A DNA stretch of 64,000 bases. Source: Bacillus piscicola. Its GTDB lineage: Bacteria > Bacillota > Bacilli > Bacillales > Marinococcaceae. The position numbers were made by a program, and so were the translations under genes. Under the pieces are notes generated by a model. That model did not search any database. It saw nothing but the letters and a program-made list of their open reading frames with translations, and was not told where the DNA came from. This document shows positions 47,047 through 56,672 of this stretch, piece by piece; position 1 is the first letter of the stretch; every line of letters begins with the position of its first letter. The stretch spans positions 1-64,000 of the forward strand of contig NZ_JAJJJF010000003.1 of the NCBI RefSeq assembly GCF_022458745.1, in the 5' to 3' direction.

Positions 47047-49212
47047 TTACTTCTTGTTTAGTTTCGCCAAAGCTTCTGCCAGTGCAGGATTTTTCATCTC
47101 ATCACTGCCTTGAGATTTCAAATATTTATTTACGTCTTTTTTCGATGCCTTGTTTTGCTTTTCCCGTTTTCTTCTTTCATTAAATGCCTTTACTTTCTCT
47201 TTATAGCCACAACGGCAGACAAAAATCTGACCGTCACCTTCTCCACGCATTTCCATTCGCTTTTTACACTGCGGACATCTAGCATTGGTTGCTTTAGCAA
47301 TATTTTTTTTGTAGCCGCAATCTCGATCTTGGCACACTTTCATTTTGCCATTCTTCCCTTTAACTTCGAGAAGTAATTTTCCGCACTCCGGACAAGGGGT
47401 ACCGGTGACATTATCATGTTTAAACGATTGTTCGCTTTCTTTAATGCTCTCGACTGCTGCTTTTGCGTATTGTTTCGTTCGTTCAATAAAAACATTTTTT
47501 GAAGATTTCCCACGTTCAATATCCAGTAGCTCCTGCTCCCACTCGGCTGTCAATGCGGGGGATTTCAATTCGTCGGGTGCGAGTTCAAGAAGCTGTCTAC
47601 CCTTAGAAGTGGTATGAAGGTGTTTTCCTCTTTTTTCAATTAGAAAGCTGTTAAGTAATTTTTCAATAATATCGGCCCTCGTCGCTACCGTGCCAATACC
47701 GCCCGATGTCTTAATCGTTTTTACTAAATGTTTCTCCCGTTCCGCCATGTAACGGGAAGGGTCTTCCATTACTGATAACAAAGTCGCTTCAGTAAAGTGA
47801 GCCGGGGGCTTTGTCTCTCCCGTTTCTGTCCCTGTTTGGATAACACGCTTGTTCTCTTGTTCCTTAAGTAACGGAAAGACTTCGGTGCTGCTTGCTTCTT
47901 GACCGGTCACCGCTCTCCAGCCTTCCTTATCTAACTGCTTCCCTTTTGCATAAAACACTTCTTCGCCAACAACGGCATGAATCTCCGTGTGTTCATATTC
48001 TGCAGGGGGATAAAAAGCTGCCAGAAAACGCTCCGTAACAAGCCGATATATCTTCCATTCTTTATCCGTCATATTTCCGGTAACGGGAGCTACTTCTGTC
48101 GGGATAAGTGCATGGTGATCGGTCACCAGCTTGTCATTTACCATCCCTTTTCGGATCGACCACTTATTTTGTTTTATCTTTAGCACATGCTTCGCATAAG
48201 GCTGCACGTCGCAAGCATTCAAACGTTCATTCATCGTGCCGGTTAAATCAGATGAAAGATAACGGGAGTCTGTGCGTGGGTACGTCAATACTTTATGAAT
48301 TTCGTATAAGCGCTGTAATGTGTTCAAAGTCTCTTTCGCCGAAAAACCGTAGCGATTATTTGCCTCTCGTTGTAGTTCTGTTAAGTCATATAAAAGAGGT
48401 GGTGTTTCCGTTTTTTTCTGCACCTTAACCGCTGTAATAACCGCTTCCCGGCCTTTAATTCTTTCCATGAGTTGCTTTGTTTTATTCTCGTCGAATAACC
48501 GTTCCTCGCCACTTTTTGGGTTGCGCCACCAAAGCGTTAAACCATTGTCAAGTTTCACAAATATCTTATTAAAGGGCCTTGGTTTAAATTGAGCAATTTC
48601 TTCTTCTCTTTCTCTTACCATTGCAAGCGTCGGCGTCTGCACCCGTCCGCAGGAAAGCGAGGCGTTGTGTTTCGTTGTGAGAGCTCTCGTGGCGTTCATC
48701 CCAACATACCAATCCGCTTCCGATCGAGCTTGGGCTGCCTCGTATAAAGAAAAGAATGCTTTTCCATCCCTCAGGTTTTGAAACCCTTTTTTAATCGCCT
48801 GGTCGGTAACAGAAGAGATCCACAGCCGCTTTACCGCTTTTTTATTTCCTGCTTTTTCTAGAATCCAACGTGCTACCAGTTCCCCTTCTCTTCCAGCGTC
48901 CGTAGCGATGATTATTTCCTTCACATCCTGCCGTCGCAACTGATCTCTCACCGTGCGAAATTGTTTACCGGACTTTTTTATGACAGACAACTTTAAAGGG
49001 GCTGGAAGCATAGGCAAATCTTCTAAACGCCACGTTTTGTATCGTTCCTCATATGCTTCTGGTTCAGCAAGTGTCACCAGATGACCAAACGCCCATGTCA
49101 CCACATATTTTTGACCTTCCATGTATCCGTTTGCTTGTTTGTTGCAGCCAAGCACTTTTGCAATATCTTTACCGACAGATGGTTTTTCTGCCAGGATTAA
49201 TGATTTACTCAT
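47047..49212 (-). CDS. topB: DNA topoisomerase III
   Basis: A type IA topoisomerase of 721 residues. It has an N-terminal Toprim domain (LILAEKPSVGKDIAKVLG and the DAGREGELVAR motif), the active-site Tyr in TYPRTDSRYLS, and C-terminal zinc ribbons (CPECGKLLLEV with CQDRDCG, CPQCKKRME with FVCRCG). It decatenates replication intermediates. GAGAGAGGA precedes the ATG. Length and motifs are ordinary for Bacillus TopB. Confidence 0.95.
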   Translation of the reverse strand: MSKSLILAEKPSVGKDIAKVLGCNKQANGYMEGQKYVVTWAFGHLVTLAEPEAYEERYKTWRLEDLPMLPAPLKLSVIKKSGKQFRTVRDQLRRQDVKEIIIATDAGREGELVARWILEKAGNKKAVKRLWISSVTDQAIKKGFQNLRDGKAFFSLYEAAQARSEADWYVGMNATRALTTKHNASLSCGRVQTPTLAMVREREEEIAQFKPRPFNKIFVKLDNGLTLWWRNPKSGEERLFDENKTKQLMERIKGREAVITAVKVQKKTETPPLLYDLTELQREANNRYGFSAKETLNTLQRLYEIHKVLTYPRTDSRYLSSDLTGTMNERLNACDVQPYAKHVLKIKQNKWSIRKGMVNDKLVTDHHALIPTEVAPVTGNMTDKEWKIYRLVTERFLAAFYPPAEYEHTEIHAVVGEEVFYAKGKQLDKEGWRAVTGQEASSTEVFPLLKEQENKRVIQTGTETGETKPPAHFTEATLLSVMEDPSRYMAEREKHLVKTIKTSGGIGTVATRADIIEKLLNSFLIEKRGKHLHTTSKGRQLLELAPDELKSPALTAEWEQELLDIERGKSSKNVFIERTKQYAKAAVESIKESEQSFKHDNVTGTPCPECGKLLLEVKGKNGKMKVCQDRDCGYKKNIAKATNARCPQCKKRMEMRGEGDGQIFVCRCGYKEKVKAFNERRKREKQNKASKKDVNKYLKSQGSDEMKNPALAEALAKLNKK

Positions 49213-49349
49213 GATATAAAAATCCTCTCTCTCTCATTGTTCAACACTCTTTATCTTAGCACATTCCGCATAGCGGGTAACGTTTCGTTCCTGACATTCC
49301 CGGTTATTTACTTGGTATATATTCGAGGGTTCGAAGAGGAGGAACTTTA

Positions 49350-50534
49350 ATGGATGCATACAAATTGTTGATAATAACGGCTGTCGGTTTTTTTGTATTT
49401 GCTTTGGACAAAGATCAAAAGAAGTTTCCAGCACCAATTATTTTAATTGCTGTTGGGATGGTTCTCGCTGTTTTTTCTTATTTTTCATCCATTGAATTAA
49501 CGAAAGATTTTATTTTTGATTGGATTTTACCCGCTTTATTATTTACATCAGCGTATCAGTTTCCTTTGGATCAATTTCGAAGAAAATTGTCTCTGATCAT
49601 AACACTGGGAACACTGGGGATTTTTCTTACTGCGATTCTTTTAGGTTTTACGTTATACTTTTCCGGCCACACTCTTGTCGGGATCTCACTTGCCGGAGCC
49701 ATGTTACTATCATCTTTGTTAATCCCGACTGATCCTGTTACCGTTGTCTCTATTCTTAATAAAAGTAGCGATAAACACCACCTTGCCGAAGTGGTTGAGG
49801 GAGAGTCACTCCTGAATGATGGGACAAGTATCGTTGTTTTCAGTTTATTCAGTGGTTATTATTTCGGAAGTCAGTCTCTTCAGTTGGGAATGTTTGCTCT
49901 TGACTTTATTTATACAGCGGCTGGCGGTACCGTCATCGGTCTCCTCTTTGGCTGGTCCGTTTCAAAGGGGCTTCAGGTCTTAAACTCTCACGTCTATCAA
50001 GTCTGGCTGACAATCCTGCTTGCTTACGGGAGTTTCTATGTCGGGGAAATTATCGGTGTTTCAGGCGTAATCGCTTCAGTAGTTAGCGGTCTTTTACTGT
50101 CAAAAGAGCTATCCAATCATAAAAAAGAAAAAGAACTGCGGCGTGATTTAAAGAATTTTTGGGGAACGATCGAACCGTTTCTTCTCTCGGTTATCTTTAT
50201 AATGATCGGCATTGAAAGCACCAAATTCATCGAGGCCGATGGCTTTCTCTTTGTTTTGGCTGGTTTTGTCCTGTCGGTACTGATCAGAGGTCTCGTCTTA
50301 TTAGGGATTTTCAAGACGGTCAAGAGCTGGAGGATATCCTACACAAATAAAGACCTCCTCTTAATGACATGGGGCGGAATAAAGGGGACCATGTCACTGG
50401 CGTTATTATTAAGCATTACCGAACAAGCAAGCGGTCAAGACAGCGCCCTTCTATCCTGGGCATTTATGATGATCATGCTTTCGTTGATTGTGCAAAGCAT
50501 AACCTTCTATCCCTTAAAAGAAAAACTGAAGTGA
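49350..50534 (+). CDS. NhaP-type Na+/H+ antiporter (CPA1)
   Basis: A 394-residue membrane protein with about eleven to twelve helices. It shows LIPTDPVTVVSIL, VEGESLLNDGTSIVVFS (family transport residues) and the conserved TWGGIKGTMSLALLLS segment. It lacks the RCK domain of the antiporter at 39507. Exports Na+ using the proton gradient. GAGGAGGAAC precedes the ATG. Divergent from topB. Confidence 0.9.
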   Translation: MDAYKLLIITAVGFFVFALDKDQKKFPAPIILIAVGMVLAVFSYFSSIELTKDFIFDWILPALLFTSAYQFPLDQFRRKLSLIITLGTLGIFLTAILLGFTLYFSGHTLVGISLAGAMLLSSLLIPTDPVTVVSILNKSSDKHHLAEVVEGESLLNDGTSIVVFSLFSGYYFGSQSLQLGMFALDFIYTAAGGTVIGLLFGWSVSKGLQVLNSHVYQVWLTILLAYGSFYVGEIIGVSGVIASVVSGLLLSKELSNHKKEKELRRDLKNFWGTIEPFLLSVIFIMIGIESTKFIEADGFLFVLAGFVLSVLIRGLVLLGIFKTVKSWRISYTNKDLLLMTWGGIKGTMSLALLLSITEQASGQDSALLSWAFMMIMLSLIVQSITFYPLKEKLK

Positions 50535-50634
50535 CAGCTTTTTCTAAATAATTAGCTTGCATCATGAAACAAATCGTCATAAAATGAAATATTATAATCG
50601 TTAGGATCCTGCTATGAAAAGGAGTCGGCTTATT

Positions 50635-51414
50635 ATGGATGATTTTTACCCATCTAAAGACTTGCTCAAAAAAGTCCTCAATGTTTTCCCCTCCGGTGTC
50701 ATTGTAATCGATCCAGATGCAGATGACTGTCCGATCGTCTATGTAAACAAAGGCTTCTTACAATTAACTGGTTATGAGAAAGAGGAAATAATCGGGAAAA
50801 ACAGTCGAATTTTGCACGGTATAGATACACCTGCCGCTGCTATTGCCGATATCCAAAACGCCATCACAAACAGGAAGGCAATCTCCCTTGAAATTATTAA
50901 TTACCGTAAAAATGGCGAAAAATTCTGGAGTGAACTGCTTCTTGAGCCTGTTTATGTAGAGTCAGAAAAGAAGTATTACTTTCTTGGGATTCAGACGGAT
51001 ATCACTGAACAGAAATACTCGGCAGAGAAAATAAACGCATATGATGATGACATCCATTCATTATCAACACCAATTATACCGATTGTTGATTATGTCTTCG
51101 CCCTTCCTATTATTGGAAACGTAAACGAAGAACGGCTTCAGCACATTTTTGATGACGTGACAGAAGCGATTTATTCTGCAAATGTTGAAACATTAATCCT
51201 GGATTTATCAGGACTTCACAATCTTAGTGATGATATCATCAAAGGATTGTTCACACTTCATGAACTTCTGGAATTATTAGGCTCAGAGCTTATCATAACC
51301 GGCATTTCACCAGAATTAGCTGAGAAAACCGAGGAAATTGAACTTGATCTAAATGATTTCCAAACGTATGAGACCATTAAGGATGCTATCGTCTTCAAAC
51401 AACAAACTCCTTAA
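50635..51414 (+). CDS. YtvA-like LOV/PAS-STAS protein lacking the photoactive cysteine
   Basis: A 259-residue protein aligning with B. subtilis YtvA throughout: an N-terminal LOV domain (to about 125), a J-alpha-like linker and a C-terminal STAS domain (LSTPIIPIVDYVFALPIIGN). YtvA uses GKNCRFLQG, where Cys62 forms the flavin adduct. Here it reads GKNSRILHG, so Cys62 is Ser57 (codon AGT) and Gln66 is His61. Asn104, an FMN contact, is Ser99 (FWSEL), while the Asn94 equivalent (Asn89) and the Gln in GIQTDIT are kept. Photochemistry should be lost. AAAAGGAG sets the ATG at 50635. Confidence 0.9.
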   Translation: MDDFYPSKDLLKKVLNVFPSGVIVIDPDADDCPIVYVNKGFLQLTGYEKEEIIGKNSRILHGIDTPAAAIADIQNAITNRKAISLEIINYRKNGEKFWSELLLEPVYVESEKKYYFLGIQTDITEQKYSAEKINAYDDDIHSLSTPIIPIVDYVFALPIIGNVNEERLQHIFDDVTEAIYSANVETLILDLSGLHNLSDDIIKGLFTLHELLELLGSELIITGISPELAEKTEEIELDLNDFQTYETIKDAIVFKQQTP

Positions 51415-51471
51415 AGAAATGTAAGCGTTTAACTTTCCATATCTTTCTTATTGATTTTCCGCTTTAGGTAC

Positions 51472-51500
51472 TTGCATTATTTTTAGGCACATGATATGAT
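51472..51500 (+). promoter_or_regulatory. SigA promoter of the cold-shock gene
   Basis: TTGCAT (51472-51477), a 17-base spacer and TATGAT (51495-51500). The implied leader of about 85 bases is long, as usual for csp genes. Confidence 0.72.
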
Positions 51501-51519
51501 GAAGTTGCTATTTTGTCAC

Positions 51520-51542
51520 CTATGATCATTACTTGATCATAG
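51520..51542 (+). promoter_or_regulatory. Hairpin in the csp 5' leader
   Basis: CTATGATCA (51520-51528) pairs perfectly with TGATCATAG (51534-51542) around a five-base loop. It is in the untranslated leader, 50 bases before the ATG, and may take part in cold-dependent folding or mRNA stability. Confidence 0.6.
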
Positions 51543-51594
51543 CGTTTAGCAAGATAAGTAATTATTACGTGCCACGAGCACACAGGAGGATCAC

Positions 51595-51795
51595 ATGGAA
51601 CAAGGAACAGTTAAATGGTTTAACGCAGAAAAAGGTTTTGGTTTTATTGAGCGCGAAGGTGCAGACGATGTATTTGTTCACTTCTCCGCTATCCAGGAAG
51701 AAGGATTCAAATCATTGGAAGAAGGTCAGCAAGTTAGCTTCGAAATCGTCGAAGGTGACCGTGGACCACAAGCTGCTAACGTAACTAAACAGTAA
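51595..51795 (+). CDS. csp: Cold-shock protein (CspB/CspA family)
   Basis: A 66-residue OB-fold RNA and DNA chaperone with both RNP motifs, KGFGFIE and VFVHF, and a typical start [12 protein letters not shown]. Length matches CspB. It opens RNA structure in the cold and works with helicases such as CshA. AGGAGG precedes the ATG, with a long leader upstream and a terminator downstream. Confidence 0.96.
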   Translation: MEQGTVKWFNAEKGFGFIEREGADDVFVHFSAIQEEGFKSLEEGQQVSFEIVEGDRGPQAANVTKQ

Positions 51796-51817
51796 TTGAC
51801 ATCAACTAATAAAACCC

Positions 51818-51848
51818 AAAGAACTCTCCAAAATGGAGAGTTCTTTTT
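51818..51848 (+). terminator. Terminator of the cold-shock gene
   Basis: AAAGAACTCTCC / GGAGAGTTCTTT with a following TT run, 22 bases after the stop. Confidence 0.92.
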
Positions 51849-51954
51849 AGTATTTGATTCAATTTCACAAGGCTTATTTAGATTAGATATACAAAAAAAA
51901 TTATATATTATAAATATCTATGGTTATCAGAAGACGGCGACTCCCTCAGTTTTT

Positions 51955-53724
51955 TCACCCCGCCTTGAAACGTTGAATAATTTCCAGAAAAGCTTCCCCG
52001 TATGCTTCTGATTTCTGGCTCCCTATCCCCTTAACTTGCAGTAATTCCCGTTCATCGACAGGCTGGTGTGTGCATAGTTCTAATAACGTCTGATCCGAAA
52101 ACACCATATACGGAGCAATCCCATTCTCCTTAGCTAGCTTCATCCTTAATTCCCTTAATTCTTCAAATAACGGATGTTCTTTCGAAACCGTTTTGGCCGT
52201 TATCGTTTCTTTCTTGTGCACCTTGGTTTCATTACGCAATACTTCCGCCGCACGTTGAGTTAGGTGTAAAACCGGATATCCCCCATCCGATAATCTCAGG
52301 TAATCGTGAGCTATCAAAAAATCTATAAATTCACTTACCTCCGATTGCGACTTTTTCTTCATAAGCCCGTATGTCGGTAATGTGTGTAATGTTAATTGTT
52401 TAATTTTCTGGTTAGCAGAGCCTGTCAACACTTGCGCAACTATTGTTTTTCCGTATCGTTCCCTCATTCTCTTTACGCAGGATAACACCATCTGCGCTTC
52501 AGTCGTTACATCAGTAAGTGCCCTCTTGTCTGTACAATGAAGACACATCCCGCACGGCGTCTTTTGTTCATCTCCAAAATATTCCAATATGTAGTTTTGC
52601 AAGCAATCTTCTGTATGGCAATAATTGACCATCTGCCGTAATTTTTGATATTCCATGTCTTTTCGTTGTTCATCCAGGTGAGACTGCTCGATTAAAAACT
52701 GGTGTGTATGAATATCCCGAGGTGAAAATAATAAAGTGCAATCACTTTCAGCACCATCCCTGCCAGCTCGACCCGCTTCCTGATAATAGGACTCAATATT
52801 CCTTGGCATCTGTGCATGCAACACGTAGCGTACATTCGATTTATTAATACCCATTCCAAAGGCTGTAGTAGCTACCATTACAGGCACTTCATCATAGACA
52901 AAACGCTCCTGGCCAGCAGCCCTTTCCTCCGCCCCCATGCCACCGTGATATTTTTCTGCTTGTATTCCTTCTTTTTCAAGCTTAAGTTGCAGCCGCTCCA
53001 CTTCTTTTCTTGTTGTCGCATAAACAATACCGGAGTGACCGGAGTGTTTTTTAATATAATCAATGATATACGCATCTCGTTCTTGTCCTTTTATGACCGA
53101 AAAGGTAAGATTGTCCCTTTTAAAGCCTGTGTGTACCCTATTGTTATTCGAAACCGAAAGAGCATTACAAATATCCATCGCTACTTGCGGCGTAGCTGTT
53201 GCCGTCAGCGCAAGAACAGACGCGTCTCTGCCTGCAAAGTCGAGAAACCGCGGGATATTTCGGTAACTTGGACGAAAATCATGCCCCCATTGGGAAAAGC
53301 AATGTGCTTCATCGATCGCCACAAGTGAAATGGATATTTGCTTCATTTCGTAAAGGAACTGTTGATTTTCCAGTCTCTCTGGCGCTAAATAAAGAAGCCG
53401 GTACTCACCTCTTTGAAGAGTGTATATTCGCTCTTTCACTTCCTCATTCGAGAGAGAGCTGTTAATGTATGTTGCCGAAATACCCGCCGCTCTTACCTCA
53501 TCCACCTGGTCCTTCATTAATGAAATCAGAGGCGAAATAACAACCGTTAATCCTTCAAGGAGAAGAGAAGGGATTTGATAACAAAGCGACTTTCCTCCTC
53601 CTGTCGGCATAACACCCAATACACGCTCTCCGTGCAATACCTTTTCAATAATTTGTTCCTGACCCGGACGAAAATGATCATAGCCGAAGTATTCATGTAG
53701 GTAACCCCTAGCCTTTTCTAACAT
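51955..53724 (-). CDS. recQ: ATP-dependent DNA helicase RecQ
   Basis: A 589-residue 3'-5' helicase with motif I TGGGKSLCYQIP, motif II DEAHCFSQWGHDFRP, the RecQ-Ct zinc cysteines (CLQNYILEYFGDEQKTPCGMC plus C), and a C-terminal HRDC domain (LRELRMKLAKENGIAPYMVF). Acts in recombination repair and replication restart. AGGAGG sets the ATG at 53724; the frame opens 57 bases earlier without a suitable site. Confidence 0.94.
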   Translation of the reverse strand: MLEKARGYLHEYFGYDHFRPGQEQIIEKVLHGERVLGVMPTGGGKSLCYQIPSLLLEGLTVVISPLISLMKDQVDEVRAAGISATYINSSLSNEEVKERIYTLQRGEYRLLYLAPERLENQQFLYEMKQISISLVAIDEAHCFSQWGHDFRPSYRNIPRFLDFAGRDASVLALTATATPQVAMDICNALSVSNNNRVHTGFKRDNLTFSVIKGQERDAYIIDYIKKHSGHSGIVYATTRKEVERLQLKLEKEGIQAEKYHGGMGAEERAAGQERFVYDEVPVMVATTAFGMGINKSNVRYVLHAQMPRNIESYYQEAGRAGRDGAESDCTLLFSPRDIHTHQFLIEQSHLDEQRKDMEYQKLRQMVNYCHTEDCLQNYILEYFGDEQKTPCGMCLHCTDKRALTDVTTEAQMVLSCVKRMRERYGKTIVAQVLTGSANQKIKQLTLHTLPTYGLMKKKSQSEVSEFIDFLIAHDYLRLSDGGYPVLHLTQRAAEVLRNETKVHKKETITAKTVSKEHPLFEELRELRMKLAKENGIAPYMVFSDQTLLELCTHQPVDERELLQVKGIGSQKSEAYGEAFLEIIQRFKAG

Positions 53725-53890
53725 TGCTGCCTCCTGCTCACACTTATCTTCTTGTCCTTCATTATACTTGTCTTTGACCAAAGCAAAAAGAGAAAAAATG
53801 AAATTGATGAAACGCTGGGAGTGAGGGAATCTCAGATTGTCTAACCAAGCGAGTATATGATACGAAACGGGCTACATCGAGGAGGTTCCA

Positions 53891-53922
53891 GTTATCATCC
53901 GTCTCTTGTTATCATCCGTCTC
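53891..53922. repeat. Short tandem repeat near recQ
   Basis: GTTATCATCCGTCTC occurs at 53891-53905 and again at 53908-53922, a 17-base period. A related CATCATCCGTCT occurs between ectA and ectB (near 16208). It may be chance or a binding site; no function is assigned. Confidence 0.5.
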
Positions 53923-53951
53923 ATGTTTCCATCAAAATATTATTGATCTAC

Positions 53952-53980
53952 TTTACAAATTCGATAAATAAGTGTATTAT
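53952..53980 (+). promoter_or_regulatory. SigA promoter of tRNA-Leu
   Basis: TTTACA (53952-53957), a 17-base spacer and TATTAT (53975-53980), ending 31 bases before the tRNA. Confidence 0.75.
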
Positions 53981-54011
53981 ACTTTTTGTCGGTAGTTACC
54001 TTCTTCCATTT

Positions 54012-54100
54012 GCGGCTGTGGCGGAACTGGCAGACGCGCACGGTTCAGGTCCGTGTGGGCTTTATTGCCCTTGGAGGTTCGAATCCTCTCAGCCGCACCA
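54012..54100 (+). tRNA. tRNA-Leu, anticodon CAG
   Basis: A class II tRNA. The acceptor GCGGCTG pairs with CAGCCGC, the anticodon stem CACGG/CCGTG encloses the loop TTCAGGT (anticodon CAG), and a long variable arm (GGGC-TTTATT-GCCC) marks leucine. The T arm is GAGG-TTCGAAT-CCTC. The gene encodes its own CCA end. It reads CUG leucine codons. Confidence 0.95.
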
Positions 54101-54123
54101 TTACTTATGATTAAAAAATATAG

Positions 54124-54163
54124 CACACAGGGATTGTTCGAATAGAGCAATCCCTTTTTGTGT
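54124..54163 (+). terminator. Terminator after tRNA-Leu
   Basis: AGGGATTG (54129-54136) pairs with CAATCCCT (54148-54155), followed by a T-run. Confidence 0.9.
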
Positions 54164-54278
54164 CTGTACGCTCTCCTAAAAAATACAACCCTCCTGAGTA
54201 CACAAAGTAAGATCAGCTGCAATTGTTTCAATCTCTTCTCTCACCTCTCCTAAAATAAGTACCTTCGTTTAACTTTTT

Positions 54279-54308
54279 TTGCATAACCATGTGCCCATCA
54301 AGTATAGT
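54279..54308 (+). promoter_or_regulatory. SigA promoter of the kynurenine operon
   Basis: TTGCAT (54279-54284), an 18-base spacer and TATAGT (54303-54308), about 45 bases upstream of kynU. No T-box or tryptophan riboswitch is seen between it and the gene. Confidence 0.6.
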
Positions 54309-54352
54309 AATTTAAAAGCACACAATCCGTCCAAAAAGGAGTAATGACAAAG

Positions 54353-55636
54353 ATGGATCATACATTTGACTTATCAAGGGATTACGCGCAAAGCCTTGAT
54401 CAACAAGATCAACTAAAGGAATTTCGGGAAGAATTTTTTATGGCTCGTGAGACAATTTATATGGATGGCAACTCGCTTGGCCTGCTCTCGAAACGTGCTG
54501 AGAAATCTTTGCTTGATCTTTTGGATTCATGGAAGCGGTACGGTATTGATGGATGGACAAAGGGCGATCACCCATGGTTTTATTTTTCCGAAAAGCTGGC
54601 TTCAATGAGTGCGCTGCTTGTTGGGGCTCAAAAAGAGGAAGTTATTATTACCGGATCCACAACATCCAATTTGCATCAGCTCGTTGCAACTTTTTACAAA
54701 CCTGAAGGAAAAAGAACGAAAATTGTAGCAGATGAATTAAATTTTCCAACTGACATTTATGCGTTGAAAAGTCAGTTGGAGTTACATGGTCTTTCACCGG
54801 ATGAACATCTTTTGCAAGTTAAAAGCAGGGATGGAAACACTCTCTTAGAAGCAGATATCGTGGAAACAATGACAGATGAAGTGGCACTTATCGTCCTGCC
54901 AAGCGTCTTATACCGAAGCGGCCAGATTCTTGATATGAAGTATCTAACGAAAGAGGCTCACAATCGAGGAATTAAAATCGCGTTTGACCTCTGTCATTCG
55001 ATCGGCTCCATCCCTCATAAGCTTAGTGATTGGGATGTCGACTATGCGTTTTGGTGTACGTACAAACATCTTAACGGCGGACCTGGCTCCGTAGCAGGGC
55101 TCTTTGTCAATAACAAGCATTTTGGTGTAGCGCCCGGTCTTGCAGGCTGGTTCGGATCACAGAAAGAAAAACAATTCGATATGGAACATACCATGACTCC
55201 GTCTTCCGATGCCGGTGCGTATCAAATGGGAACGCCTCATATTCTTAGCGCAGCCCCATTACTCGGCTCACTTACGATGTTCAAAGAAGCTGGAATAGAA
55301 AACATCCGCGAAAAGTCGTTGCGTATGACAGACTACATGATGAAGCTCATTGATTCAGAATTAAGTGATTACCACTTTGTGATAGCAAATCCCCGTGAAG
55401 CTGCGAAAAGAGGGGGACACATTTATCTCGAGCATGAGGAAGCAGCCCGTATTTGTAAAGCATTAAAAGAAAATCAAGTCATTCCTGATTTCCGCACTCC
55501 AAAAGGAATTCGTCTCGCTCCAATTGCCCTTTATAATACATTTGAAGAAGCATGGAAGACCGTTCAAATGTTAAAAACGATCATGAAAGAGGAGCAGTAC
55601 AAAAAATTTTCGAATAAACGGGATGTGGTTGCATAA
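54353..55636 (+). CDS. kynU: Kynureninase
   Basis: A PLP enzyme splitting L-kynurenine to anthranilate and alanine. The 427-residue protein has the PLP-binding segment [14 protein letters not shown] with the Schiff-base Lys238. [11 protein letters not shown] is near the start and [15 protein letters not shown] later, as in KynU. AAAGGAG is 11 bases before the ATG at 54353 but only 2 bases before another in-frame ATG at 54344, so 54353 is chosen. First gene of the operon. Confidence 0.93.
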   Translation: MDHTFDLSRDYAQSLDQQDQLKEFREEFFMARETIYMDGNSLGLLSKRAEKSLLDLLDSWKRYGIDGWTKGDHPWFYFSEKLASMSALLVGAQKEEVIITGSTTSNLHQLVATFYKPEGKRTKIVADELNFPTDIYALKSQLELHGLSPDEHLLQVKSRDGNTLLEADIVETMTDEVALIVLPSVLYRSGQILDMKYLTKEAHNRGIKIAFDLCHSIGSIPHKLSDWDVDYAFWCTYKHLNGGPGSVAGLFVNNKHFGVAPGLAGWFGSQKEKQFDMEHTMTPSSDAGAYQMGTPHILSAAPLLGSLTMFKEAGIENIREKSLRMTDYMMKLIDSELSDYHFVIANPREAAKRGGHIYLEHEEAARICKALKENQVIPDFRTPKGIRLAPIALYNTFEEAWKTVQMLKTIMKEEQYKKFSNKRDVVA

Positions 55637-55737
55637 CACTCAGGGGGAGACACAAGGCCTTCTATTGCCACTAGACTTCTCCCGCACTAACAAACGCTCC
55701 CGTAGCATTTTCCCTAACTAAAAAGGAGGAAATAGCT

Positions 55738-56592
55738 GTGTCAAAACCGATATCCGAACTGCTTAAAATGTTAGAAGGTGAAAAAGGCATTCACACCGAT
55801 TTCAGGGAAAACATGACCTACGGGGAATACCTGAATCTTGACTCCATACTCTCCAGCCAGAAACGTCTCTCGAATCACCATGATGAGATGCTTTTTATTA
55901 TCATCCACCAAGTAAGTGAATTGTGGATGAAGCTTATTCTGCACGAGTTGACTGCATCCATTAAAGCAATTAACGAAGGCAGCCTGCAGCCGGCATTCAA
56001 AATGCTTGCCAGAGTGAGCAATATTCAGACACAGATTATTCATGCGTGGGACGTATTATCTACGTTAACCCCTGCTGAATATTTAGAGTTTCGTGATAAA
56101 CTTGGGCAAGCATCCGGCTTCCAATCGTACCAATACCGATTAATTGAATTCGCCCTCGGTTATAAATCTCAACACATTTTAAAAATCTATGAACAGGATA
56201 AAAAAATCCATGATACGCTTGTAGCGGCTTTCCATGCCCCCAGCATTTATGACGTTTCGATCAAAGCACTTGCACGGGCAGGCTTTGCCGTCAATCCGGA
56301 GTTGCTTGATCGTGACTTCTCTGAGACCTACAGTGGTGATCCGACTGTGGCTGAAGCGTGGAAAAAAGTTTATTTACATGTAGATAAACATTGGGAGCTG
56401 TACCAGCTTGCTGAAAAGTTGGTTGATATTGAAGATTGGCTTCAGCAGTGGCGATTCCGTCATATGAAAACAGTTGAGCGCATCATCGGTTTCAAAGTGG
56501 GTACAGGAGGCTCTTCCGGAGTGGATTATTTAAGAAAAGTATTAGATCATCGTTTCTTTCCCGAATTATGGGATTTACGCACAGAGCTGTAA
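55738..56592 (+). CDS. kynA: Tryptophan 2,3-dioxygenase
   Basis: The heme enzyme opening tryptophan to N-formylkynurenine, the first step of the pathway. The 284 residues include [20 protein letters not shown], the signature [19 protein letters not shown], and the C-terminal [24 protein letters not shown], typical of TDO. Length is normal. A GTG start follows AAAGGAGG. It lies 101 bases after kynU. Confidence 0.95.
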   Translation: MSKPISELLKMLEGEKGIHTDFRENMTYGEYLNLDSILSSQKRLSNHHDEMLFIIIHQVSELWMKLILHELTASIKAINEGSLQPAFKMLARVSNIQTQIIHAWDVLSTLTPAEYLEFRDKLGQASGFQSYQYRLIEFALGYKSQHILKIYEQDKKIHDTLVAAFHAPSIYDVSIKALARAGFAVNPELLDRDFSETYSGDPTVAEAWKKVYLHVDKHWELYQLAEKLVDIEDWLQQWRFRHMKTVERIIGFKVGTGGSSGVDYLRKVLDHRFFPELWDLRTEL

Positions 56593-56602
56593 TCATCCGC
56601 CT

Positions 56603-56627
56603 CTTCTAACAGAATACCTGTTAGAAG
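56603..56627 (+). other. Intercistronic hairpin between kynA and the transporter gene
   Basis: CTTCTAACAG pairs perfectly with CTGTTAGAAG around a five-base loop, with no T-run. It may set relative mRNA stability within the operon. Confidence 0.6.
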
Positions 56628-56672
56628 TGATTAGATATAAATATTATGAATAGTGGGAATGGGGGAAGTAGG

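Noticed and set aside
53977-54231. 84-codon open frame across the tRNA-Leu
   Set aside because: It reads through the tRNA gene on the opposite strand and has no ribosome binding site; a chance frame.
54101-54352. Possible T-box or tryptophan riboswitch before kynU
   Set aside because: No specifier loop, T-box sequence or paired antiterminator could be seen; only the tRNA terminator and a SigA promoter are supported.
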